A DNA stretch of 32,652 nucleotides from Methanomassiliicoccales archaeon (GCA_028682915.1 JAJRAN010000074.1:1-32652), one strand, 5' to 3'. Positions 8,864 through 18,467 are shown, counted from the stretch's first letter. Notes: generated by a model from the letters alone, not told the origin. Program-made: numbers and translations.

Positions 8864-9616
8864 ATGCTCACCAAGAGGATAATTCCCTGCCTGGACGTCA
8901 GGGACGGCGTGACGGTAAAGGGGGTCAACTTCGTCAACCTTCAAGAGGTGGGAGAGCCGCCGGCGATGGCCTCCGCCTACGAGGCCCAGGGAGCGGACGA
9001 GATCGTCTTCCTGGACATCTCCGCCTCCGCCGAGGGGAGGAAGACGCTGATGCACGTGGTGGAGAGCACGGCGGAGCGCCTCTTCGTGCCGCTGACGGTG
9101 GGAGGTGGCATCCGCAGCAAGGAGGACATGCGCACCGCCCTGAACGCCGGCGCGGACAAGGTGTCCGTGAACACGGTCGCGGTGCAGAGGCCAGAGGTCA
9201 TCAGCGAGTGCGCCCAGGACTTCGGCAGGCAGTGCGTGGTCGTCGCCATCGATGCCAAGCGCGAGGGCTCCAGCTGGAAGGTCTACACCCACGGGGGAAG
9301 GCGCAGGACGGACAAGGACGCCATCGAATGGGCGGCCATGGCCCAGGACCTGGGCGCGGGCGAGATCCTGCTCACCAGCATGGACGCGGACGGGACCAAG
9401 GACGGCTACGACCTCCCTCTCACGGAGAAGGTTGCCGAAGAGGTTGACATCCCGGTCATCGCCTCCGGGGGGTGCGGCAACGCCCAGCACATCTACGAGG
9501 TGCTGTCCCGCACCGGGGCGGAGGCTGCCCTAGCGGCGTCCATATTCCATTACGGCGAGCTGACCGTTAAGCAGGTCAAGGATTACCTCAGGGAGAGGGG
9601 GGTGCCGGTCCGATGA
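8864..9616 (+). CDS. hisF: Imidazole glycerol phosphate synthase cyclase subunit
   Basis: [26 protein letters not shown]...TVGGGIRS...[18 protein letters not shown]...VIASGGCGN. Confidence 0.96.
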   Translation: MLTKRIIPCLDVRDGVTVKGVNFVNLQEVGEPPAMASAYEAQGADEIVFLDISASAEGRKTLMHVVESTAERLFVPLTVGGGIRSKEDMRTALNAGADKVSVNTVAVQRPEVISECAQDFGRQCVVVAIDAKREGSSWKVYTHGGRRRTDKDAIEWAAMAQDLGAGEILLTSMDADGTKDGYDLPLTEKVAEEVDIPVIASGGCGNAQHIYEVLSRTGAEAALAASIFHYGELTVKQVKDYLRERGVPVR

Positions 9617-10215
9617 CGGAGCTGAAGTTCGACGAGAAGGGTCTGATACCAGTCATAGTCCAGGATGCGCTGACCTCGGAAGTGCTGATGATGGCCTACG
9701 CGAACCGCGAGGCGTACGACAAGATGATGGAGACCAAGCGCACGCACTTCTACTCCCGCTCGCGGCAGAGGCTGTGGATGAAGGGCGAGACCTCCGGCCA
9801 CGTCCAGGACATCGTATCCATGCAGGCGGACTGCGATGGCGATTGCCTCCTGGTCCGCGTCAACCAGACCGGGGTCGCCTGCCACCTGGAGCGGCCCTCG
9901 TGCTTCGAGGAGCTGCTGATGGGCGACCTGAAGGGGACGTCCGCCATCCTGCCGGAGCTCGTCCGGGTAATACACGACCGCAAGGTCAATCCCAAGGAGG
10001 GGAGCTACACCAGCTCCCTGTTCGCCAACGAGGACAAGATGCTGAAGAAGATCGTGGAGGAGGCCGCCGAGATCGCCCTGGCCTCGAAATCCTCCGACAA
10101 GAAGATGCAGGCCTGGGAGGTCGCGGACCTCATCTACCACCTGTTGGTCGTGCTCGAGGGCGAGGACATATCATTGGAGCAGGTCTATCGGCAGCTGTCG
10201 GAAAGGAGGAAGTGA
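9613..10215 (+). CDS. hisIE: Phosphoribosyl-AMP cyclohydrolase / phosphoribosyl-ATP pyrophosphatase fusion (HisIE)
   Basis: [20 protein letters not shown]...[22 protein letters not shown] (HisI), then [26 protein letters not shown]...[12 protein letters not shown] (HisE). Confidence 0.95.
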   Translation: MTELKFDEKGLIPVIVQDALTSEVLMMAYANREAYDKMMETKRTHFYSRSRQRLWMKGETSGHVQDIVSMQADCDGDCLLVRVNQTGVACHLERPSCFEELLMGDLKGTSAILPELVRVIHDRKVNPKEGSYTSSLFANEDKMLKKIVEEAAEIALASKSSDKKMQAWEVADLIYHLLVVLEGEDISLEQVYRQLSERRK

Positions 10216-10216
10216 G

Positions 10217-10876
10217 ATGAGGATCGATCTGCACTCGCACACGCTGCTCTCGGACGGGGAGCTGATACCGATCGAGCTGGCAAGGCGCGCGGTAGTCAAG
10301 GGCCACACGGCCTTGGCGGTCACCGACCACGCCTCGCTCTCCAACCTCGACCGGCTCATCTCTGAAACCAGGAGGGACGTGGAGCTTGCCGCCGAGTGGG
10401 GTCTCGACCTGATCGTGGGCGTGGAGATAACCCACGTGCCGGCCAAGCGCATCGACCAGGTGGTGAAGGAGGCCAGGAGGAAGGGCGCGGAGCTCATCGT
10501 CATCCACGGGGAGACGGTGAGCGAGCCGGTGGAGAAGGGCACCAACCTCGCCGCGGTCTCCAACCCCGAGGTGGACATCCTCGCGCATCCCGGCTTCATT
10601 ACCAAGGAAGAGGCGGAGCTGGCCAAGCGCAACGACGTCGTGCTGGAGATAACCTCCAGGCGCTCGCACAACCCCACCAACGGGCACGTGGCAAAGATGG
10701 CGCTGGAGACGGGGGCGAGGATGGTGGTGAACACCGACACCCACTCCCCCTCGGACCTGATCGACGCCGAGGCCGCGCTCATGATCGCCCGGGCGGCCGG
10801 ATTGCCGGAGAGGGAAGCACAAAGGGCCGTCTACGACGTCCCGCAGGAGATGGTCAGGAGGCTGAGGGGAAGATGA
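10217..10876 (+). CDS. PHP-domain metallophosphoesterase, candidate histidinol-phosphatase
   Basis: RIDLHSHTLLSDGEL, VTDHASLSN, VGVEITHVP, ILAHPGF and NTDTHSP metal-binding motifs; co-directional within the his operon. Confidence 0.85.
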   Translation: MRIDLHSHTLLSDGELIPIELARRAVVKGHTALAVTDHASLSNLDRLISETRRDVELAAEWGLDLIVGVEITHVPAKRIDQVVKEARRKGAELIVIHGETVSEPVEKGTNLAAVSNPEVDILAHPGFITKEEAELAKRNDVVLEITSRRSHNPTNGHVAKMALETGARMVVNTDTHSPSDLIDAEAALMIARAAGLPEREAQRAVYDVPQEMVRRLRGR

Positions 10877-12246
10877 AGGTCATGAAGTTCGGGGGGTCGT
10901 CGCTGAAGAGCGGCGAGGGCATGAAGCGGGTGTGCAAGATCATCTCCTCGGACGACGAGCTCAAGGTGGTGGTGGTCTCCGCCCTGTCCGGCGTGACGGA
11001 GGAGCTTATCCAGTTCATGAGCGAGCTGCACAAGGAGGACGAGATCGAGTCCTTCATCAAGGGGATGGAGGACAAGCACATCGCCCTCCTGGTCGACAGC
11101 GTGGGCAACGAGACCATCAGGAAGGAGTCCTGCTCCAAGATAAAGGACAAGCTCACCCGCCTGGAAAGGGCGCTCTACGGCTTCGTCTACCTGGAGGAGC
11201 TGACCCCCCGCACCAAGGACATCATCCAATCGCTGGGGGAGAGGCTCTCGGTGATACTCGTTGCCGCGACCCTCCAGGACATGGGCGTCAAGGGCGTACC
11301 TATCGACGCGGACGAGCTGGGCATCATCACGGACGGCGTGTACGGAGGCGCGAGCGCCATCCTGGACGCTACCGCGAAGAACATCTGCCCGCGCCTCCGC
11401 CAAATGTTCGACCGGGGCGAGACGCCGGTGGTCACCGGCTTCTTCGGCCGGACCGTGGAGGGCCACGTCACCATCTTCGGGCGCAACGGCTCGGACTACT
11501 CCGCCGCGGTGGTGGCCAACGCTCTGAACGCGGACGCGTTGGAGATCTGGAAGGACGTGGACGGCTTCATGTCGGTCGACCCCAAGATCGTGAAGGAGGC
11601 GGTGCCCATAGACTCGCTCTCCTACGACGAGGCGGCCGAGCTCTCGTACTTCGGGGCCCAGGTCCTGCATCCCAGGACGGTGGAGCCGGCGCGGATGAAG
11701 AACATCACCATCTACGTGAAGAACGTGTTCAGGCCCGAGCTGCGCGGCACGGCCATCAAGCCGTCCGGGGTGCAGAAGGTGCAGGGCATCAAGTCCATCT
11801 CCTTCATGAAGAACATGTCCATCATCAAAATCTATGGCGCCGGCGCGGGGACCAAGACCGGCGTCATCTCCGAGATATCTAGCAAGCTCACGGACGCGGG
11901 CGTGAACATTTATTCGGCGGCTACGTCCCAGACCTGCGTGGCCTTCCTCATCGCCAAGCACGACCTGCACATGGCGCAGAAGGCGCTGGAGGCGTCGAGG
12001 AAGGGCGTGATAGAGAGGATCGAGACCACCGATGACGTAGCCCTGCTGTGCGTGGTGGGCGAGGGCCTGGGCTACGAGAAGGGGATCGCGGCCAGGGTGT
12101 TCACCGCCGTGGCCAAGGAGGGCGTGAGCGTTAACATGATCTCCGCCGGCGCGTCTTTGGTGGCGTACCACTTCACCGTGGACAAGAAGGACCTGGAGAG
12201 GACTACCAAGGCCATCCATAACGAGTTCTTCCACAAGGCAGGTTGA
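10873..12246 (+). CDS. lysC: Aspartate kinase with C-terminal ACT domains
   Basis: MKVMKFGGSSLKSGEGMKRV...VVVVSALSGVTEELI...GFFGRTVEGHVTIFGRNGSDYSAAVVANAL; ATG 10873 inside the longer listed ORF. Confidence 0.93.
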   Translation: MKVMKFGGSSLKSGEGMKRVCKIISSDDELKVVVVSALSGVTEELIQFMSELHKEDEIESFIKGMEDKHIALLVDSVGNETIRKESCSKIKDKLTRLERALYGFVYLEELTPRTKDIIQSLGERLSVILVAATLQDMGVKGVPIDADELGIITDGVYGGASAILDATAKNICPRLRQMFDRGETPVVTGFFGRTVEGHVTIFGRNGSDYSAAVVANALNADALEIWKDVDGFMSVDPKIVKEAVPIDSLSYDEAAELSYFGAQVLHPRTVEPARMKNITIYVKNVFRPELRGTAIKPSGVQKVQGIKSISFMKNMSIIKIYGAGAGTKTGVISEISSKLTDAGVNIYSAATSQTCVAFLIAKHDLHMAQKALEASRKGVIERIETTDDVALLCVVGEGLGYEKGIAARVFTAVAKEGVSVNMISAGASLVAYHFTVDKKDLERTTKAIHNEFFHKAG

Positions 12247-12247
12247 G

Positions 12248-13075
12248 ATGAGGCACAAGGTCGCGTTCCAAGGAGTGCATGGCGCGTTCAGCGAGGACGC
12301 GGTCTTCTCCTACTTCCATGACGACGCGGAGGCGGTGCCCTGCAACGAGTTCGAGGAGGTCTTCGAGCTGGTGGAGGGGGGTCAGGTATCGCACGCGGTC
12401 GTACCGGTGGAGAACTCCCTGGAGGGCAGCGTGACCTCCGTAAGCGACCTGCTGCTCGACAGCGACCTCACGGTCACGGGCGAGGTCTTCGTCCTGGTTA
12501 GGCATTGCCTAATCGGGCAGCCTGGCTCGAGCTTGGAGGGCGTCAGGAGGGTCTACTCCCACCCCCAGGCATTGGGGCAGTGCCGCCAATTCCTCTCCCA
12601 GCATCCAGAATGGGAGAAGGTGCCCTCCTACGACACGGCAGGCAGCGTCAAGCTGGTCAAGGAGCGCGGGCGGCTAGAGGAGGCGGCCATCGCCTCGAGG
12701 CGCGCGGCCGACTACTACGGCATGAAGGTGCTCCGGGAGGACGTCCAGTCGTCGACGCGCAACTTCACCCGCTTCTTCGTGGTGCAGAAGACCAACGCCA
12801 TCCCCGTCGACGGGGACAAGACCTCCTTGGCCTTCACCACCAAGAACATACCTGGGGCGCTGTACCAGTGCATCGGGGCCTTCGCGGAGCGGGGCGTGAA
12901 TTTGAGCAAGCTCGAGTCGCGTCCGCGCAAGGGCCGCACCTGGGAGTACGTGTTCTTCGTGGACGTCGACGGCCACGTCAACGACCCCAAGGTCAGCGAG
13001 GCGCTCGCCGACCTGGTCCGCAAGTCATCCTTCGTGAAGGTATTCGGGTCGTACAAGAAGGCAAAGGTCCCCTGA
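12248..13075 (+). CDS. pheA: Prephenate dehydratase with ACT domain
   Basis: VAFQGVHGAFSEDAV...HAVVPVENSLEGSV...VYSHPQALGQCRQFL...NFTRFFVV...FTTKNIPGALYQCIGAFAERGVNLSKLESRP. Confidence 0.94.
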   Translation: MRHKVAFQGVHGAFSEDAVFSYFHDDAEAVPCNEFEEVFELVEGGQVSHAVVPVENSLEGSVTSVSDLLLDSDLTVTGEVFVLVRHCLIGQPGSSLEGVRRVYSHPQALGQCRQFLSQHPEWEKVPSYDTAGSVKLVKERGRLEEAAIASRRAADYYGMKVLREDVQSSTRNFTRFFVVQKTNAIPVDGDKTSLAFTTKNIPGALYQCIGAFAERGVNLSKLESRPRKGRTWEYVFFVDVDGHVNDPKVSEALADLVRKSSFVKVFGSYKKAKVP

Positions 13076-13081
13076 GCCGGG

Positions 13082-14155
13082 TCACAGACGGTCCAAGGTG
13101 TCCGATATCTGCCCCAGCCCCTTTGACAGATCGTCGCTCTCGCATGAGAACGTCACTCGGACGCTGCCCGCCTCCCCGAAGTACCGCCCGGGGCAGACCG
13201 CGGTCCTATGACGCTTGAGCAATCGCTCGGAGAACCTCTCGTCGTCCGTTCCAGGCGGCAGCCGGAGGAGGAGGTGCAGGCAGCCGTCGGGCTCCACCAG
13301 CTCCACCCTCCTCTCCTCGGTCGCCCAGTCACGGATGACCGGCAGGTTGCGTCTCGCCACCTCCAGCACCCGTTTGCGGAACCACTCCTTCTTCTTGATG
13401 GCGTGGACCGCCAAGGCCATCGCCCGGGTGGGCAGATGCCAGGAGGAGTAGAGCCTGGCCTCGGTGACCATGGTTGCGATCTCCTTGGGCCCGATGAGCC
13501 AGCCGATGCGCAGCCCTCCCAGGCCCCAGAGCTTGGAGAGCCCGTTGGTCGCGACGCCGTTCGCGCCTAGCTCGAAGGCCCCTTTCGGCGGCCGGCCGTG
13601 CGCCATCTCGCGGTAGACCTCGTCGACGATCACCAATGCGCCCTTGGCCCCCGCCTGCTCCAACAGCTGCGTGAGCGATTCGTCGCTCAGCATCTTGGCG
13701 CTGGGGTTGTGCAGGTTGGTGAGGGCGACGGCCTTGGCCCCTTTCCTGAGCGCGGCTTTGAAAGAGGCCGGGTCCACGGCGTAGCCCGCCTGCCTCTTCC
13801 TGTCCACGGGGAGGACGGACTTGAACATGGCGTTGGCGCAGGCCCGGATCGGGGCATAGGTGGGCGACTCCACCGCCACCTTGTCACCGCGCTCGAGGCA
13901 TGACTGGAAGAAGGTGAAGTTGGCGCTCTGCGCGCCGCAGGTCAGGGCGATGTTCTCGCGCTTGACCCTGTAGGCGGAGGAGATCGCCTTGTACAGTTTC
14001 TCCTCGACCTCGAACTCGTTGAGGAAGGCCTCCCCGCCCACGCAGGGGTCGAAGCCGTCGCGCAAGGGGTTGGGGGCGCCCGAGTGGTCCAGGTCGATCT
14101 TGGCTCCCAGGCACCGGATCAGCCACTCTTCGAGGAGGAAGGGTTCGAATTTCAT
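13082..14155 (-). CDS. Class I/II PLP-dependent aminotransferase
   Basis: Start ATG at 14155 (MKFEPFLLEEWLIRCLG); ALTNLHNPSAKMLSDE, VIVDEVYREMAHG, ATNGLSKLWGLGGLRIGWLIG (PLP-lysine motif). Confidence 0.88.
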   Translation of the reverse strand: MKFEPFLLEEWLIRCLGAKIDLDHSGAPNPLRDGFDPCVGGEAFLNEFEVEEKLYKAISSAYRVKRENIALTCGAQSANFTFFQSCLERGDKVAVESPTYAPIRACANAMFKSVLPVDRKRQAGYAVDPASFKAALRKGAKAVALTNLHNPSAKMLSDESLTQLLEQAGAKGALVIVDEVYREMAHGRPPKGAFELGANGVATNGLSKLWGLGGLRIGWLIGPKEIATMVTEARLYSSWHLPTRAMALAVHAIKKKEWFRKRVLEVARRNLPVIRDWATEERRVELVEPDGCLHLLLRLPPGTDDERFSERLLKRHRTAVCPGRYFGEAGSVRVTFSCESDDLSKGLGQISDTLDRL

Positions 14156-14745
14156 TCTTCCTTGCCCTTGAGGCACTTGTCCGCCAGGCGGTACTCTCCG
14201 TCCCAGTAGAGCAGCGCCTTGGTGCGGTCGTATTCCTTCCAGGCGTCGGTGTGCACTATCTGGCCCAGGAACCAGGTGTGGTCCCCGATGTCCATCTCGC
14301 CCTCGTGCACCGAGTAAATGGACTTCTTCTTGGCGCTGGAGAGCTTCCTGACCTCGATGTTCAGCGGGCACTCCTTGATGATGGGGGAGGATACGCGCTT
14401 GCCCTTCTCCGGAGTCAGCTTGGCCTCCTTGAACTTGTTCTTGCGCGCGCCGGCTTCCCGGCCGCAGACCTCAACCGCCTGCAGCAGCTCGGCCGTGGGG
14501 ACGTTGATGGTGAAGTCCTCCGAGTCCGCGATCAACCGGTAGATGTTCCTCGAGGTCTTCACGCCTATCCCCAACACGATGGGGAAGAGCGAGAAGACGT
14601 TGAACATGCCGATGGTCGTCACATTCCAATTCTCCTCCTTGTCCCCGGAGCATACCAGCAAAACTGGTGCGTGGGGGAGGGCCGCGATGGCCTCTGACTG
14701 CTCGAGATCGATCCTTTCTGGCTCCTTCGCCATTAAATCCACCAT
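14152..14745 (-). CDS. Flavin reductase family protein (flavoredoxin-like), paralog 1
   Basis: NVTTIGMFNVFSLFPIVLGIGVKTSRNIYRLIADSEDFTINVP...IGDHTWFLGQIVH; overlaps the aminotransferase by 4 bp. Confidence 0.85.
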   Translation of the reverse strand: MVDLMAKEPERIDLEQSEAIAALPHAPVLLVCSGDKEENWNVTTIGMFNVFSLFPIVLGIGVKTSRNIYRLIADSEDFTINVPTAELLQAVEVCGREAGARKNKFKEAKLTPEKGKRVSSPIIKECPLNIEVRKLSSAKKKSIYSVHEGEMDIGDHTWFLGQIVHTDAWKEYDRTKALLYWDGEYRLADKCLKGKEE

Positions 14746-14814
14746 CGAAGCAATGAACGGTCTGCCTAGAAAAAGGTTGGTAATTCCAGAACGAGGGACT
14801 GGTATGGTCCCGTC

Positions 14815-15351
14815 TCAGCGCTTGCGGATGCAGTTCCCGATCAGGCGGAACTCGCCGCCCCAATAGAGGAGGGCCTTCTCGCGGATCTCGCCGTCGACGC
14901 TCTCCGCGTGCACGACGTCCCCCAGGAACCAGAAGTGGTCCCCCACGTCCAGCACCTGCTTCTTCCTGCATTCGAGGTTGACGAGGCACTCGTCGATGAC
15001 CGGCGCGCCCACTTTCTTCCCCGGCACCAGGGTGAACCCACACTCCTCGAACTTGTTCACCTCGCGGCCGCACTTCTGGCCGCAGAAGAGGGTCTCCTCC
15101 ACCAGCTCCTTCCCGGGAATGTTGATGGTGAAATCCTCGTACTTGTTGAGCAGGTCGTAGGTGTAGCGGCAAGGGGATACCCCGATGCCGATGACCGGCG
15201 GATCGAATGAGAACATGTGGACCAGGACGACGGTCATCACGTTGCAGTCGGAGTTGTCCTTGGCGTTCCCAACCCCCACTAAGGCTACAGGGAATGCGGG
15301 AAAGCCCCTGCACGCCCAGATAGGGTTGACCTCCGACTTGTGCTGCGTCAT
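14815..15351 (-). CDS. Flavin reductase family protein (flavoredoxin-like), paralog 2
   Basis: NVMTVVLVHMFSFDPPVIGIGVSPCRYTYDLLNKYEDFTINIPG...VGDHFWFLGDVVHAE...KALLYWGGEFRL; clear paralog of 14152-14745. Confidence 0.85.
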   Translation of the reverse strand: MTQHKSEVNPIWACRGFPAFPVALVGVGNAKDNSDCNVMTVVLVHMFSFDPPVIGIGVSPCRYTYDLLNKYEDFTINIPGKELVEETLFCGQKCGREVNKFEECGFTLVPGKKVGAPVIDECLVNLECRKKQVLDVGDHFWFLGDVVHAESVDGEIREKALLYWGGEFRLIGNCIRKR

Positions 15352-15441
15352 GAGTCCGGACGATGATGAGGGTTCACTAATAAAACTAGTGGCAGAGAAT
15401 CTTCGCTGGAAGGTGAAGCTTATTCCTCAAAAATTCGAAGT

Positions 15442-15478
15442 CCAGATATCTGGTGATATTCTTCGATGAACGAAGAAT
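15442..15478. promoter_or_regulatory. Adjacent palindromes in divergent intergenic region (candidate operators)
   Basis: CCAGATATCTGG (perfect 12-bp palindrome) followed by ATTCTTCG-atgaa-CGAAGAAT (perfect 8-bp inverted repeat). Confidence 0.5.
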
Positions 15479-15593
15479 CGTCTTTGTGGGGCCCGTTTCA
15501 AAAGAATTCTGCGGTCGGAGGATGAGCATTCGAGGCTAGGCATAGATTCATAGTCCCTCAGGTGAACGTCGCTACCAGCGGGAGGCATGGGGG

Positions 15594-16172
15594 TTGGAAG
15601 GCAACATCTGGTTACAGAACCAGTATCGTATCAAGAAGAAGGTCGTCGCCCTGACGAACCAATACTGGATCGAGGATTGGAATGGCAGGGAGCTTGGATA
15701 TTCGCGGCAGAAGCTCTTGCGGATCAAGGAGGACATACGCATCTTCACCGACGCTAGCATGTCCGCGGAGGTCTTTCGTATCCAGCAAGAAAATGTCATG
15801 AACGATTGGGGGACGTTCTCGGTGATCGATTCGCCCACCGGCCTAGTGGTGGGCAAGATCCGACGGAGTTTCGCCTCCAACTACGTATGGGACGAGTATC
15901 AGCTGCTGGACGCGAACGGGAATCAGTTCGGGAAGGTGGCCGAGAGGGCTGGGCGCGGGCTGGCCCGCAAGTTCGTCCCCTTCGGAGGTCTGGTACCAGA
16001 GCACATGTGCCTTGAGGTCAACGGGAAATTGGTCTGCGAGATAAAGCAGCAGTTCAAGATCGTGGGAGACACCTGGGAGGTAGACCTGTCCAGCATGCCC
16101 GACTACCTTGATAGGAGAATCATCCTGGCGGCCATGCTCATGATGGGCATGGTGGAGAGGGAGAAGAAGTAA
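15594..16172 (+). CDS. LURP-one-related / tubby-like domain protein
   Basis: QNQYRIKKKVVALTNQYWIEDWNGRELGYSRQKLLRIKEDIRIFTD...ENVMNDWGTFSVIDSPTGLVVGKIRR. TTG start; no ATG in a suitable position. Confidence 0.72.
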   Translation: MEGNIWLQNQYRIKKKVVALTNQYWIEDWNGRELGYSRQKLLRIKEDIRIFTDASMSAEVFRIQQENVMNDWGTFSVIDSPTGLVVGKIRRSFASNYVWDEYQLLDANGNQFGKVAERAGRGLARKFVPFGGLVPEHMCLEVNGKLVCEIKQQFKIVGDTWEVDLSSMPDYLDRRIILAAMLMMGMVEREKK

Positions 16173-16199
16173 AGGGAAGGTCAGCGCCCCATCAATGCC

Positions 16200-16208
16200 C
16201 TTATATTT
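16200..16208 (+). promoter_or_regulatory. TATA box for MTA phosphorylase gene
   Basis: cttatattt centred about 26 nt before ATG 16230; predicts a leaderless transcript. Confidence 0.5.
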
Positions 16209-16229
16209 TCCCTGGCCGATGACCAATCG

Positions 16230-17021
16230 ATGAAAGCCAAGGCGAGAATCGGCATCATAGGCGGCACTGGCGTCTATGACCCGGAGCTGTTCAAGCTCAA
16301 GCAGACCGTTAAGCTCTCCACGCCCTATGGGGCACCCTCCGATGAGATCCAGATCGGGGAGATCGAGGGCGTCTCGGTGGCATTCCTGCAACGTCACGGG
16401 AAGGAGCATATCTTTCCGCCCCACATGGTGAACTACCGCGCCAACCTTTGGGCGCTGAAGCAATGCGGGGTGGAGCGCGTGGTCTCTCCCTGCGCCGTCG
16501 GGTCCCTGCAGGAGGAGTTCAAGCCTGGCCAGATCGCCATCGTCGACCAGTTCATCGATTTCACCAAGAAGCGCGATTACACGTTTTTCGATGGCGCGCA
16601 GACCGTGCACATATCCACCGCCGACCCCATCTGCACCGAGCTCAGGGAGCTGTTCATCAAGGAGGCCAGGCGACTGAAAATCCCTCATCACAAGGATGGA
16701 ACCTACGTCTGCATCGAAGGCCCCCGCTTCTCCACCCGGGCGGAGTCGCGCATGTTCCGGGCCTTCGCCGACGTGATAGGGATGACCCTCTGCCCGGAGA
16801 TCCAGCTGGCCAGAGAGCTGGAGATGTGCTACGTGTCCCTGGCCATGATCACCGATTACGACGTATGGGCCGAGCATCCAGTCGACGTCGAAACCATACT
16901 CCGGACCATGGCGGAGAACATGGACAAGATCAAGGCGCTGGTCCAGGCCGCCCTTCCCAAGATACCGGAACCAAGGAAGCGGTGCGAGTGCCCCAAGACC
17001 CTCGAGGCCGCCGGCGCCTGA
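16230..17021 (+). CDS. mtnP: S-methyl-5'-thioadenosine phosphorylase
   Basis: RIGIIGGTGVYDPELF...LQRHGKEHIFPPHMVNYRANLWALK...CIEGPRFSTRAESRMFR...MITDYDVWAEHPV. The TDYD base-contact motif favours a 6-aminopurine nucleoside. Confidence 0.92.
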   Translation: MKAKARIGIIGGTGVYDPELFKLKQTVKLSTPYGAPSDEIQIGEIEGVSVAFLQRHGKEHIFPPHMVNYRANLWALKQCGVERVVSPCAVGSLQEEFKPGQIAIVDQFIDFTKKRDYTFFDGAQTVHISTADPICTELRELFIKEARRLKIPHHKDGTYVCIEGPRFSTRAESRMFRAFADVIGMTLCPEIQLARELEMCYVSLAMITDYDVWAEHPVDVETILRTMAENMDKIKALVQAALPKIPEPRKRCECPKTLEAAGA

Positions 17022-17027
17022 GCGCTT

Positions 17028-17053
17028 GGTTATTAGAGGGCCCTCAAATAACC
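17028..17053. promoter_or_regulatory. 26-nt near-perfect palindrome abutting TATA box
   Basis: GGTTATT a GAGGG CCCTC a AATAACC, immediately followed by TATATAAATA at 17054-17063. Confidence 0.5.
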
Positions 17054-17135
17054 TATATAAATATCACAAAAACATCCAATGCCGTAGGATGCACTAGCAA
17101 ACCTCTTCCCATTCACGATTAGGGCGAGAAGGCAC

Positions 17136-18464
17136 ATGACGACCATCCAGGCCGCGGTCATCGATGACGAGGAGCCGATGCTCGAGCTAGCCAAGGCCTT
17201 GCTGGAGATCGATGGCGATGTCCAGGTCGACGCGTTCGAGGTGGTCTGGGACGCCTTCTCGGCATTGAGCCACAGGACGTACGATGTAGTAGTGTGCGAC
17301 TACCAGATGCCGGAGATGGACGGCCTGCAAGTGCTCCGGACCCTGCGGGAGAACGGCAGCCATGTGCCCTTCATACTATTCACGGGCAAGGGCCGAGAGG
17401 AGGTGGCCATCGAGGCGCTCAACCTCGGCGCCGACCGCTACATCCAGAAGGGCGGGGATCCCAAGGCCCAGTTCATCGAGCTCAAGCACGCCGTGGTCCA
17501 GCTGCACCAGCGGGTCCAGACGGAGAGCGAGCTGCTGGAGAGCAAGCGGGAGCTCGAGGTGCTGTACCATGCCACGGAGGAGCTGGTGGGGGACCACGAC
17601 CTCCGCGAGATCTCCCAGACCATCTTCAAGGCCATACCCCTGGCCATGCAGACGGACGCCATGATGCTGACCTCCTACGATCAGAAGACCAATTCCATCT
17701 ACACCGAGGCGGCGTGGTCCAACGGCAAGATGCTCGATGCCACGAGGTTCCCTCCCGTGGGCCTGGATCACGAGGGGCATGGGACCCAGAGCCAGGTCAT
17801 CAGGTCGGGGAAGCCCCTCATCATCCCGGACTACCAGGCGTTGATCAAGGCCACTTCCTCCGACTATCACCTGGACGAGGAGGGTAAGGCACAGAAGCCG
17901 GCCAGGGAGATCACCGACCAGGCGAGGTCGGCGATACTTGTCCCCTTGAAGCGCGAAGACCAGGTGATCGGGGTGCTGTCGGTGATATCGGACTACAAGG
18001 GGGCGTTCTCCGAGGGGCACCTCAGGTTCCTGGAGCCGTTGGCCGGGAGCGCCGCGGCGGCCATATCCCTATCCAGGATGCATCAGGAGGAGGCTCTGGA
18101 GCTCGACCGCAGAGGATTGGCGGAGCACCAGCGCCTGCTCATGGAGGCGATGATAGAGGCGAGCGAGGAAGGCATAATGGTCTGGCACCTGGGCCGCGGG
18201 ACGGAGGAGTACCACCCGGTGATATGGAACCGCGCCTCGGCCATTCTGCTGCTCGGAAAGGAGGAGGGAAGCTTCACCACCCTCAAGGATTGCTCCCAGG
18301 GGCTAAGCCAGGACCTGGACGCATTGGCCCGCGAGGTCGGCCGCACCAGCAACCAGGTCAAGGTGCTGGTGGTGCGCGAGGGGGCTCCGGACCGTCAGCT
18401 GATGGAGGTCTCCATCACCCCCCTGGACTCGGAGCATATCGGCTTCATCGTCGCGCCGAAGTGA
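17136..18464 (+). CDS. Response regulator with REC + GAF (+ degenerate PAS-like C-terminus)
   Basis: AVIDDEEPMLELAKALLE...YDVVVCDYQMPEMDGLQVL...ILFTGKGREEVAIEALNLGADRYIQKGGDP (REC); GAF-like middle (SAILVPLKREDQVIGVLSVISDYKGAFSEGHLRFLEPLAGSAAAAI). Confidence 0.88.
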   Translation: MTTIQAAVIDDEEPMLELAKALLEIDGDVQVDAFEVVWDAFSALSHRTYDVVVCDYQMPEMDGLQVLRTLRENGSHVPFILFTGKGREEVAIEALNLGADRYIQKGGDPKAQFIELKHAVVQLHQRVQTESELLESKRELEVLYHATEELVGDHDLREISQTIFKAIPLAMQTDAMMLTSYDQKTNSIYTEAAWSNGKMLDATRFPPVGLDHEGHGTQSQVIRSGKPLIIPDYQALIKATSSDYHLDEEGKAQKPAREITDQARSAILVPLKREDQVIGVLSVISDYKGAFSEGHLRFLEPLAGSAAAAISLSRMHQEEALELDRRGLAEHQRLLMEAMIEASEEGIMVWHLGRGTEEYHPVIWNRASAILLLGKEEGSFTTLKDCSQGLSQDLDALAREVGRTSNQVKVLVVREGAPDRQLMEVSITPLDSEHIGFIVAPK

Positions 18465-18467
18465 GCC

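Noticed and set aside
10831-12258. 475-aa antisense ORF opposite aspartokinase
   Set aside because: Same high-GC antisense artefact; no recognisable motifs.
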